DNA of 64,000 nucleotides, from assembly GCF_900102365.1 (NCBI RefSeq), contig NZ_FOIN01000002.1, positions 62,001 through 126,000 on the forward strand, in the 5' to 3' direction. Below, piece after piece: positions 8,036 through 18,151 of this stretch. Made by a program: the position numbers and the translations under genes. The number at the start of each line of letters is the position of its first letter. The stretch's first letter is position 1. Under the pieces are notes generated by a model. The model was not told the origin of the DNA. It saw only the letters and a list, made by a program, of their open reading frames with translations, and made no database searches. Source of the DNA: Thomasclavelia cocleata. Its GTDB lineage: Bacteria; Bacillota_I; Bacilli_A; Erysipelotrichales; Coprobacillaceae.

Positions 8036-8787
8036 TATATTTTATACACTAAAGTAGAATATAAAGTAATAATTATAATTACTATTTTATAAATATTTAA
8101 ATATTGGATTTTTTTCAACATAAAAGATTCATCACGAATTATATCAATTGAAACAAGAAACGTTATTAATTCAAAAAACATCGATAAATAAAATGGAAAA
8201 TAACTGAAACAAAATGCCACTGCATAATTAATAAACAAAACCTTTAATATCTGATCAGATATTAATTGTTCATGTTTAATCCTCCAAACACTTATAACAA
8301 TAATATATATTAAAAATACTGATTGATAATAAAAGCTTTTAGAATGATTATCAAAGATAAAAATTAATAATGTTAAAACAAACAAAAACGTAATTATTCC
8401 TAACCATTTTTTATACAATTTTAAATTATTATCATAATCCTTTTGCTCTATTTGTTTATATTCTTCATCCAGAAAAAAAGGTGTTGATTCTTTAACATCA
8501 TCATGAACCCATATACCAATACCATCAGTAAAACACTGCAGCTTCCAGCCAGAAAGTTTTGCTATATCAAAACGTTCATTATCTTTATCAAAAAAACATC
8601 TATTACGTGTATATAACATTGAATAATCAATTCCATAGACATATTCACTAGAACTTTTTATAAATTCTGCTTTTTCCTTTTTAAAATCAATTGATTTAAC
8701 AATATACCCTTCCTGTTTCATATTATCTAAAAATTGATACACTTTTTTATACTCAGTTGGATAAAAACAGCAAGATTTATATACCAT
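8035..8787 (-). CDS. DUF2812 membrane protein
   Basis: A 250-residue protein with a soluble N-terminal half and four to five hydrophobic segments in the C-terminal half. The N-terminus has the DUF2812 pattern: a predicted helix ending MKQEGYIVKSIDF, then YGIDYS and GWKLQCFTDGIGIWVH. It lies 2 bases downstream of the padR gene and is paralogous to the protein on the other side of padR (9104-9844). DUF2812 proteins usually sit beside PadR regulators, which often repress them. Function is not established. Confidence 0.85.
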   Translation of the reverse strand: MVYKSCCFYPTEYKKVYQFLDNMKQEGYIVKSIDFKKEKAEFIKSSSEYVYGIDYSMLYTRNRCFFDKDNERFDIAKLSGWKLQCFTDGIGIWVHDDVKESTPFFLDEEYKQIEQKDYDNNLKLYKKWLGIITFLFVLTLLIFIFDNHSKSFYYQSVFLIYIIVISVWRIKHEQLISDQILKVLFINYAVAFCFSYFPFYLSMFFELITFLVSIDIIRDESFMLKKIQYLNIYKIVIIIITLYSTLVYKI

Positions 8788-8789
8788 TT

Positions 8790-9098
8790 TTATTTCTCCA
8801 AAAAATCAGAATCATCTATTTGCTGTTTTAATAATCGACGTTCCTGTTTTAATAATTCTAATCCCTTAGACGTTATCTTATAATATTTTTTTCTCGCTTC
8901 TACACCTGTTAATTCTATGATTCCATCATTCATAAAACGATCCAACAAATTATACATCGTGCCATTTCCAACTTTAACCCGATTATGAGATAACATTTGA
9001 ATATCCTGCATCATTGCATAACCATGATTTTCTTCAATTACTGTTAACAACAAATAAAACATCGGTTCTGTTAATCTTTGATATTGTTCTCTAGCCAT
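8790..9098 (-). CDS. PadR-family transcriptional regulator
   Basis: A 102-residue winged-helix repressor. The PadR signature is visible in EPMFYLLLTVIEENHGYAMMQDI and VGNGTMYNLLDRFMNDGIIEL, followed by the wing KKYYKITSKGLELL. The short length matches the PadR-s1 subfamily. It is sandwiched between two DUF2812 genes with gaps of 2 and 5 bases, so all three form one operon. It probably autoregulates the operon in response to envelope stress or a drug; this last point is inference from the family. Confidence 0.93.
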   Translation of the reverse strand: MAREQYQRLTEPMFYLLLTVIEENHGYAMMQDIQMLSHNRVKVGNGTMYNLLDRFMNDGIIELTGVEARKKYYKITSKGLELLKQERRLLKQQIDDSDFLEK

Positions 9099-9103
9099 TT
9101 AAT

Positions 9104-9844
9104 TTAACCTCCAAATACAAGTTGTAAGACAAATAAAATAATCCAAAAAATTAAAAATAATCTAAATAATACTTTTTTTAATATCAATGAATTATTCTTT
9201 AAAATTAAAAAACAAGCAAAAATACACATTATTTCAATTATCATTGCATATATAAATTCTATTTTTGATACTAAATACATTGATGATACATAACATTCAC
9301 TAACAAACACAATCACCAGTTCTGGACACTTATCTTTACTATGTATTATACCATATATCAAATAATAATATATCACAAGAAATGGCATTCCATAAAACAC
9401 ATCAAGCCCGCCTTGCGAAATAAAGTGAAATAATCCTAAAATCAATAACAAAGTATTAAATATTGCAGTTCGTTTAATTGAACGCATTCTTTTTTGATAA
9501 TCCTCTTTTTCCATCCTTAAATATTCTTCTTCCAAAAGAAATGGTACTGCATTTTCAACATCCTCATTTATCCATATTCCCATTCCCTCAGTTATAAACT
9601 GTAATTTCCAGCCATTTAACCTAGCAATATCAAAATATTCATTTTCATTACTGATACTATTATTATATAGATTTGAATAATCAATTGAATAAACAAAATC
9701 TTTATCACAACTTTCAAAAGTAGCACTCAGCAATCCTCCATCAAATTCTAAATCCCTTACTACATATCCTTCATTCTTTTTTTGATTTAAAATTTCAATA
9801 AGTTTAGTCCCTTCGCTTTTGTAGCAGCTAAAAATCTCTTTCAT
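9104..9844 (-). CDS. DUF2812 membrane protein, first gene of the padR operon
   Basis: A 246-residue paralogue of the protein at 8035-8787. Matching blocks include KKNEGYVVRDLEF, VYSIDYSNLY, GWKLQFITEGMGIWINEDV and PFLLEEEYLRME. The C-terminal half has several membrane segments. It is the first gene of a three-gene operon with padR in the middle, an arrangement that suggests a local duplication around the regulator. No biochemical role is known. Confidence 0.85.
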   Translation of the reverse strand: MKEIFSCYKSEGTKLIEILNQKKNEGYVVRDLEFDGGLLSATFESCDKDFVYSIDYSNLYNNSISNENEYFDIARLNGWKLQFITEGMGIWINEDVENAVPFLLEEEYLRMEKEDYQKRMRSIKRTAIFNTLLLILGLFHFISQGGLDVFYGMPFLVIYYYLIYGIIHSKDKCPELVIVFVSECYVSSMYLVSKIEFIYAMIIEIMCIFACFLILKNNSLILKKVLFRLFLIFWIILFVLQLVFGG

Positions 9845-9941
9845 TTTATCACCCCTTTATCCAATAACACATATGTCAACTATCGTCATATATATTATAA
9901 CAAAAGTTCTTATATTTATCAATTATCCTTATATCAATAAA

Positions 9942-9975
9942 ATAAAAAGATTAGCTATAAATAATATAACTAATC
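9942..9975 (-). terminator. Terminator of the GH20 gene
   Basis: On the minus strand GATTAG and CTAATC pair, extended by TATA/TATA after a bulge, and are followed by TTTTTATTTT. It begins about 10 bases after the stop codon. Confidence 0.75.
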
Positions 9976-9984
9976 TCATTAAAT

Positions 9985-12900
9985 TTATTCTTTACGTGTC
10001 TTTTTACGATTAAACAATAATCCAATTAAACCTAGAACTGTTAATCCAGCAGTTGCTCCAATTGCACTATCATCACCTGTTTTTACACTTACTGTTGTGT
10101 CGCCAGATTTTATTGTTTCTACTGGTCTTGCTTCCAATCCTGCTAATGCTTTTGTTAGAGCTGATACTACAGTTTCTACCTCTTCCCTTGTTGCCTCAGG
10201 ATTATTTAATACTGCTTTTGCACTTAATACTTCATTTGTTACTGCTGCCCATGTTTTAGCTGTATAACTTGCACTATTCAATCCATTTACCTTGTTGATT
10301 AAATCTGCTAATAAATCTTTATTTGGTTTTAATCTTAAATTAATAAATGCTCTTACTAATTCTGTATATACTTCATCTACTTCTTCCTGCATTACATTTT
10401 CATCTGCTAATACCCCATTAGCTTCTTGTAATGCTGGTAGCATTGTGCTCCATGTAGATGGGATATATTGTTCTTCTACTAAACTATTAATTTGATCTAC
10501 TAGTTTTTGTAACAATTCTTTATTTCCTTTAAAGAATTCTAACATATGCATTGCATTTGCTAATCTAGTAAATGCATTATCTACTTCAGCTTGTGTAGCA
10601 CTAGCATTTGCGTTAACTGTTTGAGCATTTTCTAATGCTGCATTGAATTCTTCTACTACTACTGGCACAACATTTTCCAAACTAGCACTTTCTGCCATTT
10701 CAATAGCGATTGATAGTGCTGTTTTATTAACTGTTGTTTCTTCTTTTCTAACTAAGTTTTCTTTAGCATTAATTAACTGATCTTTTACTCTATCTACATC
10801 TGCCTGAGAACTATTACTATTATCTGCAATGATTGCAATAGCATTATCAAGAACTTGTTTATACACATTCCAAGAATCTACTGTATATTCATTTTCTACC
10901 AAACTGCTGTAATCTTTTACCAAAGCATCTAATTCATTTACATTTCCGCATTCTACTAAACCATTCAAGAATTTTTGAATTTGATTACAGATTTCAAATA
11001 AATCGTCTTCACCAGCAGCTTCATTATTAATCACTTCATCAGCTTTTGATAACAAATCATCCATCACTTCTTGATCAAATGATGATGCTGTATAATCATT
11101 TTCATCTAATTGATTAACTGTTGTAATTAATTCCATTAATACTGTTCTATCAACTTCATTATTTTCTTCATCAACAGATGCAAAGAAACTAAATTCTGCA
11201 GCTGAAGCAAATTTATTGACTGTATCACCGTGTGAACCAGTGATTACCATACGAACTGATTTAACAGTTTTTGAATCAAATTTTACTGTTTTTAATGAGC
11301 TATCACCATTCCAAGTATAGTTTTCAATAATTTTAGATTCAATGTTATTTTCATCAGTTATATATAAATCAAATTTTGTAATATTACCATTAATTCCATT
11401 TTGACGTGGTAAATAATCCAATCTTGCTACTTCTGTTGGAGTATCAAATGTAAATACTACTTCAATAGGTAATGTTATTGAACTATCATGCCAATCTGAA
11501 TGCCAAATTGTATTTGGATTATTATCTAATGTATTAGCAATCACTTCACCATTAGTAGTGTTTTCTGTTGATGCTGATGCACTTATAATACCATTATCTA
11601 TTTTACCCTTTTCTTCATTACTACGAGCAATCTTAATATTATCTATTTTACCTTTAATTGCATTTGTTTTAGAACCAATTCGATCTAATGATAAAGCAAA
11701 ACTACTATTAGTAATACCTGTCTTTTTAACCATATCGTTATGAACAAATTGTCCTGTTGCATTACCCACAAATCCACCATTTACATATAATGCTGTTTTT
11801 AAATCTGATGTTTTAATTGTTAAATTTGTCCATTTATTTAAAGGTAATTCATAATTAAATTCATAATTATACAATTCTCTTGTAAAACCTAGTTTACCAT
11901 TTTCAGTAATACGAATATCATGACTACCATAAGCACTATCTGTTTCAAACAAAATTTGTCCTGGTTTTATTTCTTCTAATTTTAAATCAAATGATAATTC
12001 ATTTCCATCACCTAATTTATCAAGTGGAGTTTCAACATAACTGATTCCACCCTCTAATTTAATTGCATTAGAAGTTTTTCCTTTTGTATATGTAACATTT
12101 GTTGCATCAGATAAATCACGATCATTAGCAGAAGTATCATTTAATTCATCATTTTCTTCAAATGTATAATTTGCATAAACTCCATCTACGTTTGATTCTT
12201 CAAATAACGGATTACTGTTAGGAGCTAAACCTACTTGATCACTAGCAGCTTTAACATTAGCCAAACTTCCTTTTTCTTTACCATTTGCCCATGTTTTTTC
12301 CGCAATTACTGGCAACGCATCTTGAAAACGTTTATACATATCAGCTTCACTTAAACCACTAGCACGTTTATCAATATTATCATTCCAAATTGCAAAAGCT
12401 GCCCCTAAGGTTTGATCATCACCAGCTGGAATATTCTTCCATCCTGATTTAGTACTAACAACATTAGGTTCAAAATTATTAAATAAATTATTAGTATTTA
12501 AATAATCATTATATGATCCTTGATTTCCACTACCATTAGGCACCATGTACATATAAGTATCTATTGTATTAATTACTTTATAACCCATATCATACATTTC
12601 AATTCCATCAGCCCAATCACGTGACCATAAATTCAATTCTACATTTTCAATTGCATCCTTATTTATCTGTGTTTCAGGATTATCTTTGATCCAAGTCAAT
12701 CCTCCCCACATTCTAACCGGATTAGTTTGTTTTACATGTGGCACAAAGTCATTAATAAAATTACGATAAGCAGTATAATTTGCTAAAAACTCATCTGCTC
12801 CAATATGTACTGTTGTTTGGCTATCAAAAGTTGCGTTTTCACCATTTGTATATTCATCAAATATTTCTTTAACTTTTGCTATTGCTTCAGGTTTACTAAT

Positions 12901-14976
12901 ATCAATATGATCTATCAAAGGTCTTCTTGCAGCTGTTGAAGAAGTCTGATCTTTCACCATAATTTCTGGAAATACTTTAGTAAATGAATTTGCATGGGCA
13001 GGAATATCTATTTCAGGTACAATATTTACCCCAAATTTTCTTGAATCCTCAATAAATTGTTTAAACTCTGCTTTTGAATAAGCATAATCCTTTGCAGTTG
13101 CCGATTCACCCTGAGCATTTTTAACATTAGATTCTAATCTAAATGCATCATATGCTTTAAACCCTTCATTTTCAGTATCATGAACTCCATAATCTTCTAA
13201 CCAAATATAGTTATCACTTAAATGAACTTGAAAATCATTCATTTTATGCCAAGCCATATTTTTAGCAATATCTTTTAATATATCCATTGAAAAAGGTTTA
13301 CGAGCTACATCAAGTACAAATCCTCTAACCTTATATTTTGGATAATCTCTTGTTTGCCCATATGGTAAAACATTTTTATCATTACTTTGAGTCAATATTT
13401 GTAAAATAGTTCTTGTAGACCAATAAGCACCTAATTTATTAGTAGCTGACACATTTACTTGATCATCTATATTAATAAAATATCCTTCATCACCCATAAA
13501 ACTATCAGTACTATTTAAGGTAAAGTAAAAATCGCCAGGGTTAGCACTATCATTATAAACTATATTAATTTCATGACCTGTAATATCTTTATAATCATTT
13601 TGAAACTCTTTTGCCATGTATTCTAATTCTGATTTAAATACAGGATCAATTACAATTCGACTACTTTGGGTAGCAACAAAACTTTCATTACTATCACTAT
13701 ACCACTCTGCTAATTCTGGAGAGACAACTGGTTTTTCATTTCCAACATTTGATTCATAAATACCTGGAATTATAACAGAATAATCACTAGTTATCTTTTC
13801 TTCTCCAGTAATATTATTTTTAATCTTTAATGATATTTTAACTTCTTTATCTAAAAGCGGTCTAAAGACATTAAAATCTTTATCAACTATTTGTTCAAAA
13901 TCAGCACCATTATTTTCGATCGTATATCCTGCCACTTTTGGCACCACTACTTTATTCATTTCTGCATCATAGCTTGGACGTACATCGTCAATAGTAATAC
14001 CAGTTTCTGGAGTCACTTCACTAAAAGGATGATCATATAACTCAAATTCAGCAATTCCTCCATTATCCCAAACACTACTCTTATGAGTTTTTGTCACTTC
14101 CACTCTAACATAACGACCACTAACACTTTCATCAAATAGATGTGTACTTAAAATAGTTTCATTATCCATAGTTTCAGTAATTGATGGATCATTTTCATCA
14201 AAAACTTCATCTTTTGAAACAGTAACCTTATATTCCTGAATATTATTTTTTGGAGCATCTCTTCGATCCTCTGCAAACATTCTAATATACTTAATATCTT
14301 TTTCTTCCCCTAAATCAATATCTAATATAGGCTTTGTATTCCTGCCAGATGCTAACTTAGTGGTATAATCACCATCTATTGCTTTATCATATGTATTACC
14401 ATATCCTTCTGTGTTTTGACCTGTTGCTGTCGCACCAAGTGATAAATTAAATGGTTTTTCATACAATTCAAATTCGCAAATCCCTGCATTATCCCAAACA
14501 GAATCGTTATGTGTTTCCAACACCTCTAATTTTACATAACGAGCAACTATTGTCTTCGATAATAATACATCATCCCTACATGTACTAGAATCAAGCGTTC
14601 TTTCAACACTTGCCTTTCCCTCTGTAAAATTTTCATCAGTTGCAAAAATCACTTTATAACGTTTAACATTATTTAAAAGACCATCTTTTCTTTCTTCTAA
14701 AAATAACCTCATAAAGCTTATTGCTTTTTCTTCCCCTAAATCAAGCACTAAAGTTGGTTTTGTATTTCGTGATGATGACAAACGTGTACTATAATCACCA
14801 TCTACAGCTTTATCATATGTATTTCCTTGTCCCTCTGTATTTGTGCCATCAACACTTGCATTTAAAGCAAAATTGGGATTTTCAGGTGTTGTAGCTATTA
14901 CTGGCATAACAACATTAGATAATGCCATAGTTAAAACCAATTGTCCCGCACATATCTTTTTAAAATAGTTATTCAT
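9985..14976 (-). CDS. Cell-surface beta-N-acetylhexosaminidase (GH20) with carbohydrate-binding and FIVAR modules
   Basis: A 1663-residue secreted enzyme that should remove terminal GlcNAc or GalNAc from host mucins or glycans. Order: signal peptide (1-28), two F5/8-type (CBM32) modules (about 35-320), GH20b domain, GH20 barrel (about 545-885) with the catalytic Asp-Glu in HIGADEF (about 728) and PEIDIPAHANSF, a LamG-like module with ITENGKLGF, a third F5/8-type module, and five FIVAR-like helical repeats (about 1280-1620). The C-terminus has VKTGDDS, a hydrophobic helix and RKKTRKE: a non-canonical sortase signal lacking the LP of LPXTG. RBS GGAAAGGA precedes the start. Confidence 0.93.
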   Translation of the reverse strand: MNNYFKKICAGQLVLTMALSNVVMPVIATTPENPNFALNASVDGTNTEGQGNTYDKAVDGDYSTRLSSSRNTKPTLVLDLGEEKAISFMRLFLEERKDGLLNNVKRYKVIFATDENFTEGKASVERTLDSSTCRDDVLLSKTIVARYVKLEVLETHNDSVWDNAGICEFELYEKPFNLSLGATATGQNTEGYGNTYDKAIDGDYTTKLASGRNTKPILDIDLGEEKDIKYIRMFAEDRRDAPKNNIQEYKVTVSKDEVFDENDPSITETMDNETILSTHLFDESVSGRYVRVEVTKTHKSSVWDNGGIAEFELYDHPFSEVTPETGITIDDVRPSYDAEMNKVVVPKVAGYTIENNGADFEQIVDKDFNVFRPLLDKEVKISLKIKNNITGEEKITSDYSVIIPGIYESNVGNEKPVVSPELAEWYSDSNESFVATQSSRIVIDPVFKSELEYMAKEFQNDYKDITGHEINIVYNDSANPGDFYFTLNSTDSFMGDEGYFINIDDQVNVSATNKLGAYWSTRTILQILTQSNDKNVLPYGQTRDYPKYKVRGFVLDVARKPFSMDILKDIAKNMAWHKMNDFQVHLSDNYIWLEDYGVHDTENEGFKAYDAFRLESNVKNAQGESATAKDYAYSKAEFKQFIEDSRKFGVNIVPEIDIPAHANSFTKVFPEIMVKDQTSSTAARRPLIDHIDISKPEAIAKVKEIFDEYTNGENATFDSQTTVHIGADEFLANYTAYRNFINDFVPHVKQTNPVRMWGGLTWIKDNPETQINKDAIENVELNLWSRDWADGIEMYDMGYKVINTIDTYMYMVPNGSGNQGSYNDYLNTNNLFNNFEPNVVSTKSGWKNIPAGDDQTLGAAFAIWNDNIDKRASGLSEADMYKRFQDALPVIAEKTWANGKEKGSLANVKAASDQVGLAPNSNPLFEESNVDGVYANYTFEENDELNDTSANDRDLSDATNVTYTKGKTSNAIKLEGGISYVETPLDKLGDGNELSFDLKLEEIKPGQILFETDSAYGSHDIRITENGKLGFTRELYNYEFNYELPLNKWTNLTIKTSDLKTALYVNGGFVGNATGQFVHNDMVKKTGITNSSFALSLDRIGSKTNAIKGKIDNIKIARSNEEKGKIDNGIISASASTENTTNGEVIANTLDNNPNTIWHSDWHDSSITLPIEVVFTFDTPTEVARLDYLPRQNGINGNITKFDLYITDENNIESKIIENYTWNGDSSLKTVKFDSKTVKSVRMVITGSHGDTVNKFASAAEFSFFASVDEENNEVDRTVLMELITTVNQLDENDYTASSFDQEVMDDLLSKADEVINNEAAGEDDLFEICNQIQKFLNGLVECGNVNELDALVKDYSSLVENEYTVDSWNVYKQVLDNAIAIIADNSNSSQADVDRVKDQLINAKENLVRKEETTVNKTALSIAIEMAESASLENVVPVVVEEFNAALENAQTVNANASATQAEVDNAFTRLANAMHMLEFFKGNKELLQKLVDQINSLVEEQYIPSTWSTMLPALQEANGVLADENVMQEEVDEVYTELVRAFINLRLKPNKDLLADLINKVNGLNSASYTAKTWAAVTNEVLSAKAVLNNPEATREEVETVVSALTKALAGLEARPVETIKSGDTTVSVKTGDDSAIGATAGLTVLGLIGLLFNRKKTRKE

Positions 14977-15052
14977 TTTTCTTTTTCCTTTCCTAATACC
15001 TTTATTTTAAAATCAAAATAAGCATTACTTTATCGATAATTCTTAAAACACT

Positions 15053-15101
15053 AAAAAACAAGACAAAAAAGACTTTATTTATTAGTGTCTTTTTGGTCTT
15101 G
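15053..15101 (-). terminator. Terminator-like hairpin in the leader of the GH20 gene
   Basis: On the minus strand CAAGACC-AAAAAGAC (15101-15087) and GTCTTTTTTGTCTTG (15073-15059) form a ~15-bp stem followed by six T. It lies about 80 bases upstream of the GH20 start and well downstream of the separate terminator of the NlpC/P60 gene. It is therefore either a leader attenuator or the end of a short independent transcript. Confidence 0.6.
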
Positions 15102-15284
15102 CCTACTTAAAGTAACAATCCTATTACTATAAACATTTTAACATATAATTATCAATAAAGAAATTTATTGTGCTTAATAAACATTATAAATATAATTTAT
15201 ATATTTTAACTAAACTAAAACACTAAAAAAAGTGTAGTTTTTATCATTTATAAAACCTGATTGCCTTAATTTTTCTCAAACAAA

Positions 15285-15317
15285 TAAAAAAGGTATTAGA
15301 CTTAAAATCTAATACCC
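15285..15317 (-). terminator. Intrinsic terminator of the NlpC/P60 gene
   Basis: On the minus strand GGTATTAGA and TCTAATACC form a perfect 9-bp stem followed by TTTTTTATTTG, just after the stop codon at 15329. Confidence 0.9.
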
Positions 15318-15328
15318 GATAATAAATT

Positions 15329-16756
15329 TTATAAATATCTTCTTGCTGTAACATAGTTTTTATGAAGCGAAGATACCTTTACTACATCACCTGTTTGAGG
15401 TGAATGTACCATTTGTCCATCCCCAACATAAATTCCTACATGAGTAATACGCCCTGCACTAGAACCAAAGAAAACTAAATCCCCTGGTTGAAGATCCCCA
15501 CGCTCAACAGGTGTTCCTCCTTGAGATTGAGACTGAGCAGTTCTAGATAATGATATCCCATGTTGACGATAAACCCAAGATGTAAATCCAGAACAGTCAA
15601 ATGAGTTTGGTCCAGTAGCTCCCCATGCATAAGGACTACCTAATTTTGTATAAGCAGTTTCTAAAATTTTTGTTCCTGGTGTATAAACCTTGACATTTAA
15701 TGTTGCAACAGACTTATTACCTAATGTATCAGCAACAGTGTAAGTTACTGATTTATCACCTGTTGAACTAGTATCAATATTACTAATCATAACATTAGCT
15801 GTAACATCACCATCTTTATTGTCAATCGCAGAAACTAAATATGAACGAGGATCAAATGAATCTCCTTTAACCACTTCTGTATTAGTTGTAGTTAAATTAA
15901 TTTGAGGACCACTGATATCCTTAACAGTGAAGTTCAATATAGAAACCACTTCATTTTCAGCTTCATCTTTTGTACTAACTTTTATAGTTTGAACTTCATT
16001 TTCTTTTCTAGTATCAACAGTACCAGTAACAACATTAGTTACTGTACCCATATCATCACTAGCTACTAAGTAATTATCTAGATTAAATTCACTACCATAA
16101 TCAATAACAATATCCTTACCTTGTGTCAAAACAACACTTGGTGGTGTCAAATCAGAAACAGCAAATTCAAACATTTTTTCATTCACATTCCCAGATGAAT
16201 CAGTTACTGACAATGTGATATCTTGAATTCCAGGTTTAGTGGCATCTAATTCTTTATCAGTTTCAATAAACGGTGATACATCACCATCAACATTATCAAT
16301 TGCTGTGATATAACTTGTAACATCACTACTTCCATTAATCGGAACTTGAACAACATAACCTTTATCAGCCCCAACAATTTTAAATTCTGGTGCCTCATCA
16401 TCTACTACTTCAACAGCAATTGTTTTAGTAGTTTCGTTTAATGAACAATCAGTAGCACTAACTGTTAATTCATATGTACCTAACTGCATTACATTAACAT
16501 TATTAGCTTTAATATCAACGATTAATTCATCTCTTTTATCATGATTATCTGTAATATCAATAACATTTAAATCTAACTTTTCTCCATATGCAACCTCAAT
16601 TCGATTAGAAACTATAATTGGAGATTCTTTATCGACTGCGGCATAACCTACTAACATAAATACTGATACCCCAAGGATTGGGATAAACATTGCTTTCCGT
16701 TTGATAATATTTTCATTAATAAAACTATTCAATTTTTTGTTAAGTTTTTCTTTCAT
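15329..16756 (-). CDS. Surface NlpC/P60 peptidoglycan hydrolase with Ig-like repeats
   Basis: A 475-residue exported cell-wall endopeptidase. Residues about 20-42 are a single hydrophobic segment (signal or anchor). Then come four Ig/cadherin-like repeats with the DUF5011 pattern, each ending in a phrase like VTDSSGN, STKDEAEN or VADTLGN. The C-terminal NlpC/P60 domain has SPYAWGATGP, the catalytic Cys in SFDCSGF, and the His in THVGIYVGDG. It should cleave D-Glu/meso-DAP or similar stem-peptide bonds. It is a lone gene with its own terminator. Confidence 0.93.
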   Translation of the reverse strand: MKEKLNKKLNSFINENIIKRKAMFIPILGVSVFMLVGYAAVDKESPIIVSNRIEVAYGEKLDLNVIDITDNHDKRDELIVDIKANNVNVMQLGTYELTVSATDCSLNETTKTIAVEVVDDEAPEFKIVGADKGYVVQVPINGSSDVTSYITAIDNVDGDVSPFIETDKELDATKPGIQDITLSVTDSSGNVNEKMFEFAVSDLTPPSVVLTQGKDIVIDYGSEFNLDNYLVASDDMGTVTNVVTGTVDTRKENEVQTIKVSTKDEAENEVVSILNFTVKDISGPQINLTTTNTEVVKGDSFDPRSYLVSAIDNKDGDVTANVMISNIDTSSTGDKSVTYTVADTLGNKSVATLNVKVYTPGTKILETAYTKLGSPYAWGATGPNSFDCSGFTSWVYRQHGISLSRTAQSQSQGGTPVERGDLQPGDLVFFGSSAGRITHVGIYVGDGQMVHSPQTGDVVKVSSLHKNYVTARRYL

Positions 16757-17365
16757 TAACTCACTTCCTATCTAAAACGTACATTCGAAGTATAACATAT
16801 ATTAATAATTAATGCAAATTTGGTTGATTTAATCAATTATTTTTAAATTATTAAAGAAGATGTTTAATATATAAAACATAAAAACCACTATTATAAGAGA
16901 TAAATTTTAATTTATAATCCTATTTTTACCCATTTTCTTTTCAATAAACATAATCCCATAAACTTACAAGTATTTATCCCTAATTTTTAACATAATTTTA
17001 CTATTATCAGCTAAAATAAATCCTTTCTATCAAATAATAAATCATCATAAATAATCTATCATTCTTGTTATACATTTAAATAATGATTTATTTATAAAAC
17101 ATCTTTCCATAACCAAATCAGAACTTTTCATTTGTAACAATAAATATACTATTTGAAGATATTATTAAAATTAAACCAGATAGAAAATCATTCATCTATC
17201 TTCTCACACTCTTTTTAAATAAAAATTTATTTTCATCATTTCCTAATAAATTTTTATGATTGACTCTTGAACTTTCCTGCATTGGCTCAACTCGTTTGCT
17301 TAATACTTCTCACTATTCGATTCAGATACTTTAATTTTATTACTAATTATCATCATAAATGCAAA
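16757..17365. other. AT-rich gap without recognisable genes
   Basis: About 600 bases between the NlpC/P60 gene and the nusG terminator. I see no ORF with a ribosome site, no RNA gene and no strong hairpin except GATAGATG...TCTATC near 17180-17205. It marks the boundary between surface-protein genes and the conserved transcription/translation cluster. Confidence 0.5.
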
Positions 17366-17388
17366 AATGCCATGTTTTACAACATGAC
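17362..17388 (-). terminator. Intrinsic terminator of nusG
   Basis: On the minus strand GTCATGTT and AACATGGC form an 8-bp stem with a 4-base loop, followed by ATTTTTG, immediately after the nusG stop. Confidence 0.85.
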
Positions 17389-17392
17389 ATAA

Positions 17393-17950
17393 TTATAAAT
17401 CTACTTTTTCTAATTGAACTAATTCAATTTCCATTGGTGTTAAATTCCCTAAAAAGTCAATTAATACTTTAGCAGTTTCTTTTTCTGTATCAATTGATTC
17501 AACCTTACCACTTTTACCAGCAAAAGGACCACTAATTACATTCACTTCATCACCAACTTGATAATCTATACTAACTCCTATACTACTCAAGCCCATCTTT
17601 TTCAAAATCGGATCTAATTCACTTTTTTGAAGCGGAAAAGGTTTTGCACCCCCACCTGAAGAACCAATAAATCCAGTTACACCAGATGTATTACGTACAA
17701 CATACCAGGCTTCATCAGTCATAATCATTTCGACTAAGACATATCCAGGAAACATATTCTTTGTTTTATTGATTTTTTTACCATCTTTAATTTCTGTTTC
17801 CACATGTTCAGGAATAACAATTTGAAACAAAACGTCTTGTAAACCCATTGATTCAACACGTTTTTCCAAATTCTCTTTCACCTTATTTTCATGACCTGAA
17901 TACGTATTGACAACATACCATTGTCTACCTTCATCATTCATTCCAGTCAT
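17393..17950 (-). CDS. nusG: Transcription termination/antitermination factor NusG
   Basis: A 185-residue NusG that binds RNA polymerase and modulates pausing and termination. The NGN domain begins RQWYVVNTYSGHENKVKENL and contains NMFPGYVLVEM. The KOW domain near residue 125 has ISGPFAGKSGKVESID. The start at 17950 follows the secE stop with a GGGGA sequence about 10 bases upstream; a second Met three codons later is possible. It is last in the rpmG-secE-nusG cluster, the usual bacterial order. Confidence 0.97.
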   Translation of the reverse strand: MTGMNDEGRQWYVVNTYSGHENKVKENLEKRVESMGLQDVLFQIVIPEHVETEIKDGKKINKTKNMFPGYVLVEMIMTDEAWYVVRNTSGVTGFIGSSGGGAKPFPLQKSELDPILKKMGLSSIGVSIDYQVGDEVNVISGPFAGKSGKVESIDTEKETAKVLIDFLGNLTPMEIELVQLEKVDL

Positions 17951-17951
17951 C

Positions 17952-18140
17952 TTAGTTCATCCCCAATGCTTTAAAAATAAATGCAATGATTGCATCACCA
18001 GCAAAGAAATACACTCCTAAAACAAAGCAGAACAACAACACAATTGCAGAGTTCTGTGCTAATTGTTTCTTACTTAACCAACTAACTTTTTTAATTTCAC
18101 TACGAATTCCTTTTAAACTGAACCAATCTTTAAATTTCAC
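17952..18140 (-). CDS. secE: Preprotein translocase subunit SecE
   Basis: A 62-residue single-span SecE, the small stabilising subunit of the SecYEG channel. It shows the conserved amphipathic stretch EIKKVSWLSKKQLAQNS followed by one hydrophobic helix (about residues 31-52). Short SecE is normal for Gram-positive bacteria. It lies between rpmG and nusG with gaps of 11 and 1 bases. Confidence 0.95.
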   Translation of the reverse strand: MKFKDWFSLKGIRSEIKKVSWLSKKQLAQNSAIVLLFCFVLGVYFFAGDAIIAFIFKALGMN

Positions 18141-18151
18141 GCCTATACCTC

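Noticed and set aside
10053-10495. Leu-rich plus-strand frames opposite the FIVAR repeats of the GH20 gene
   Set aside because: The composition is explained by the repetitive coding strand; no ribosome sites.
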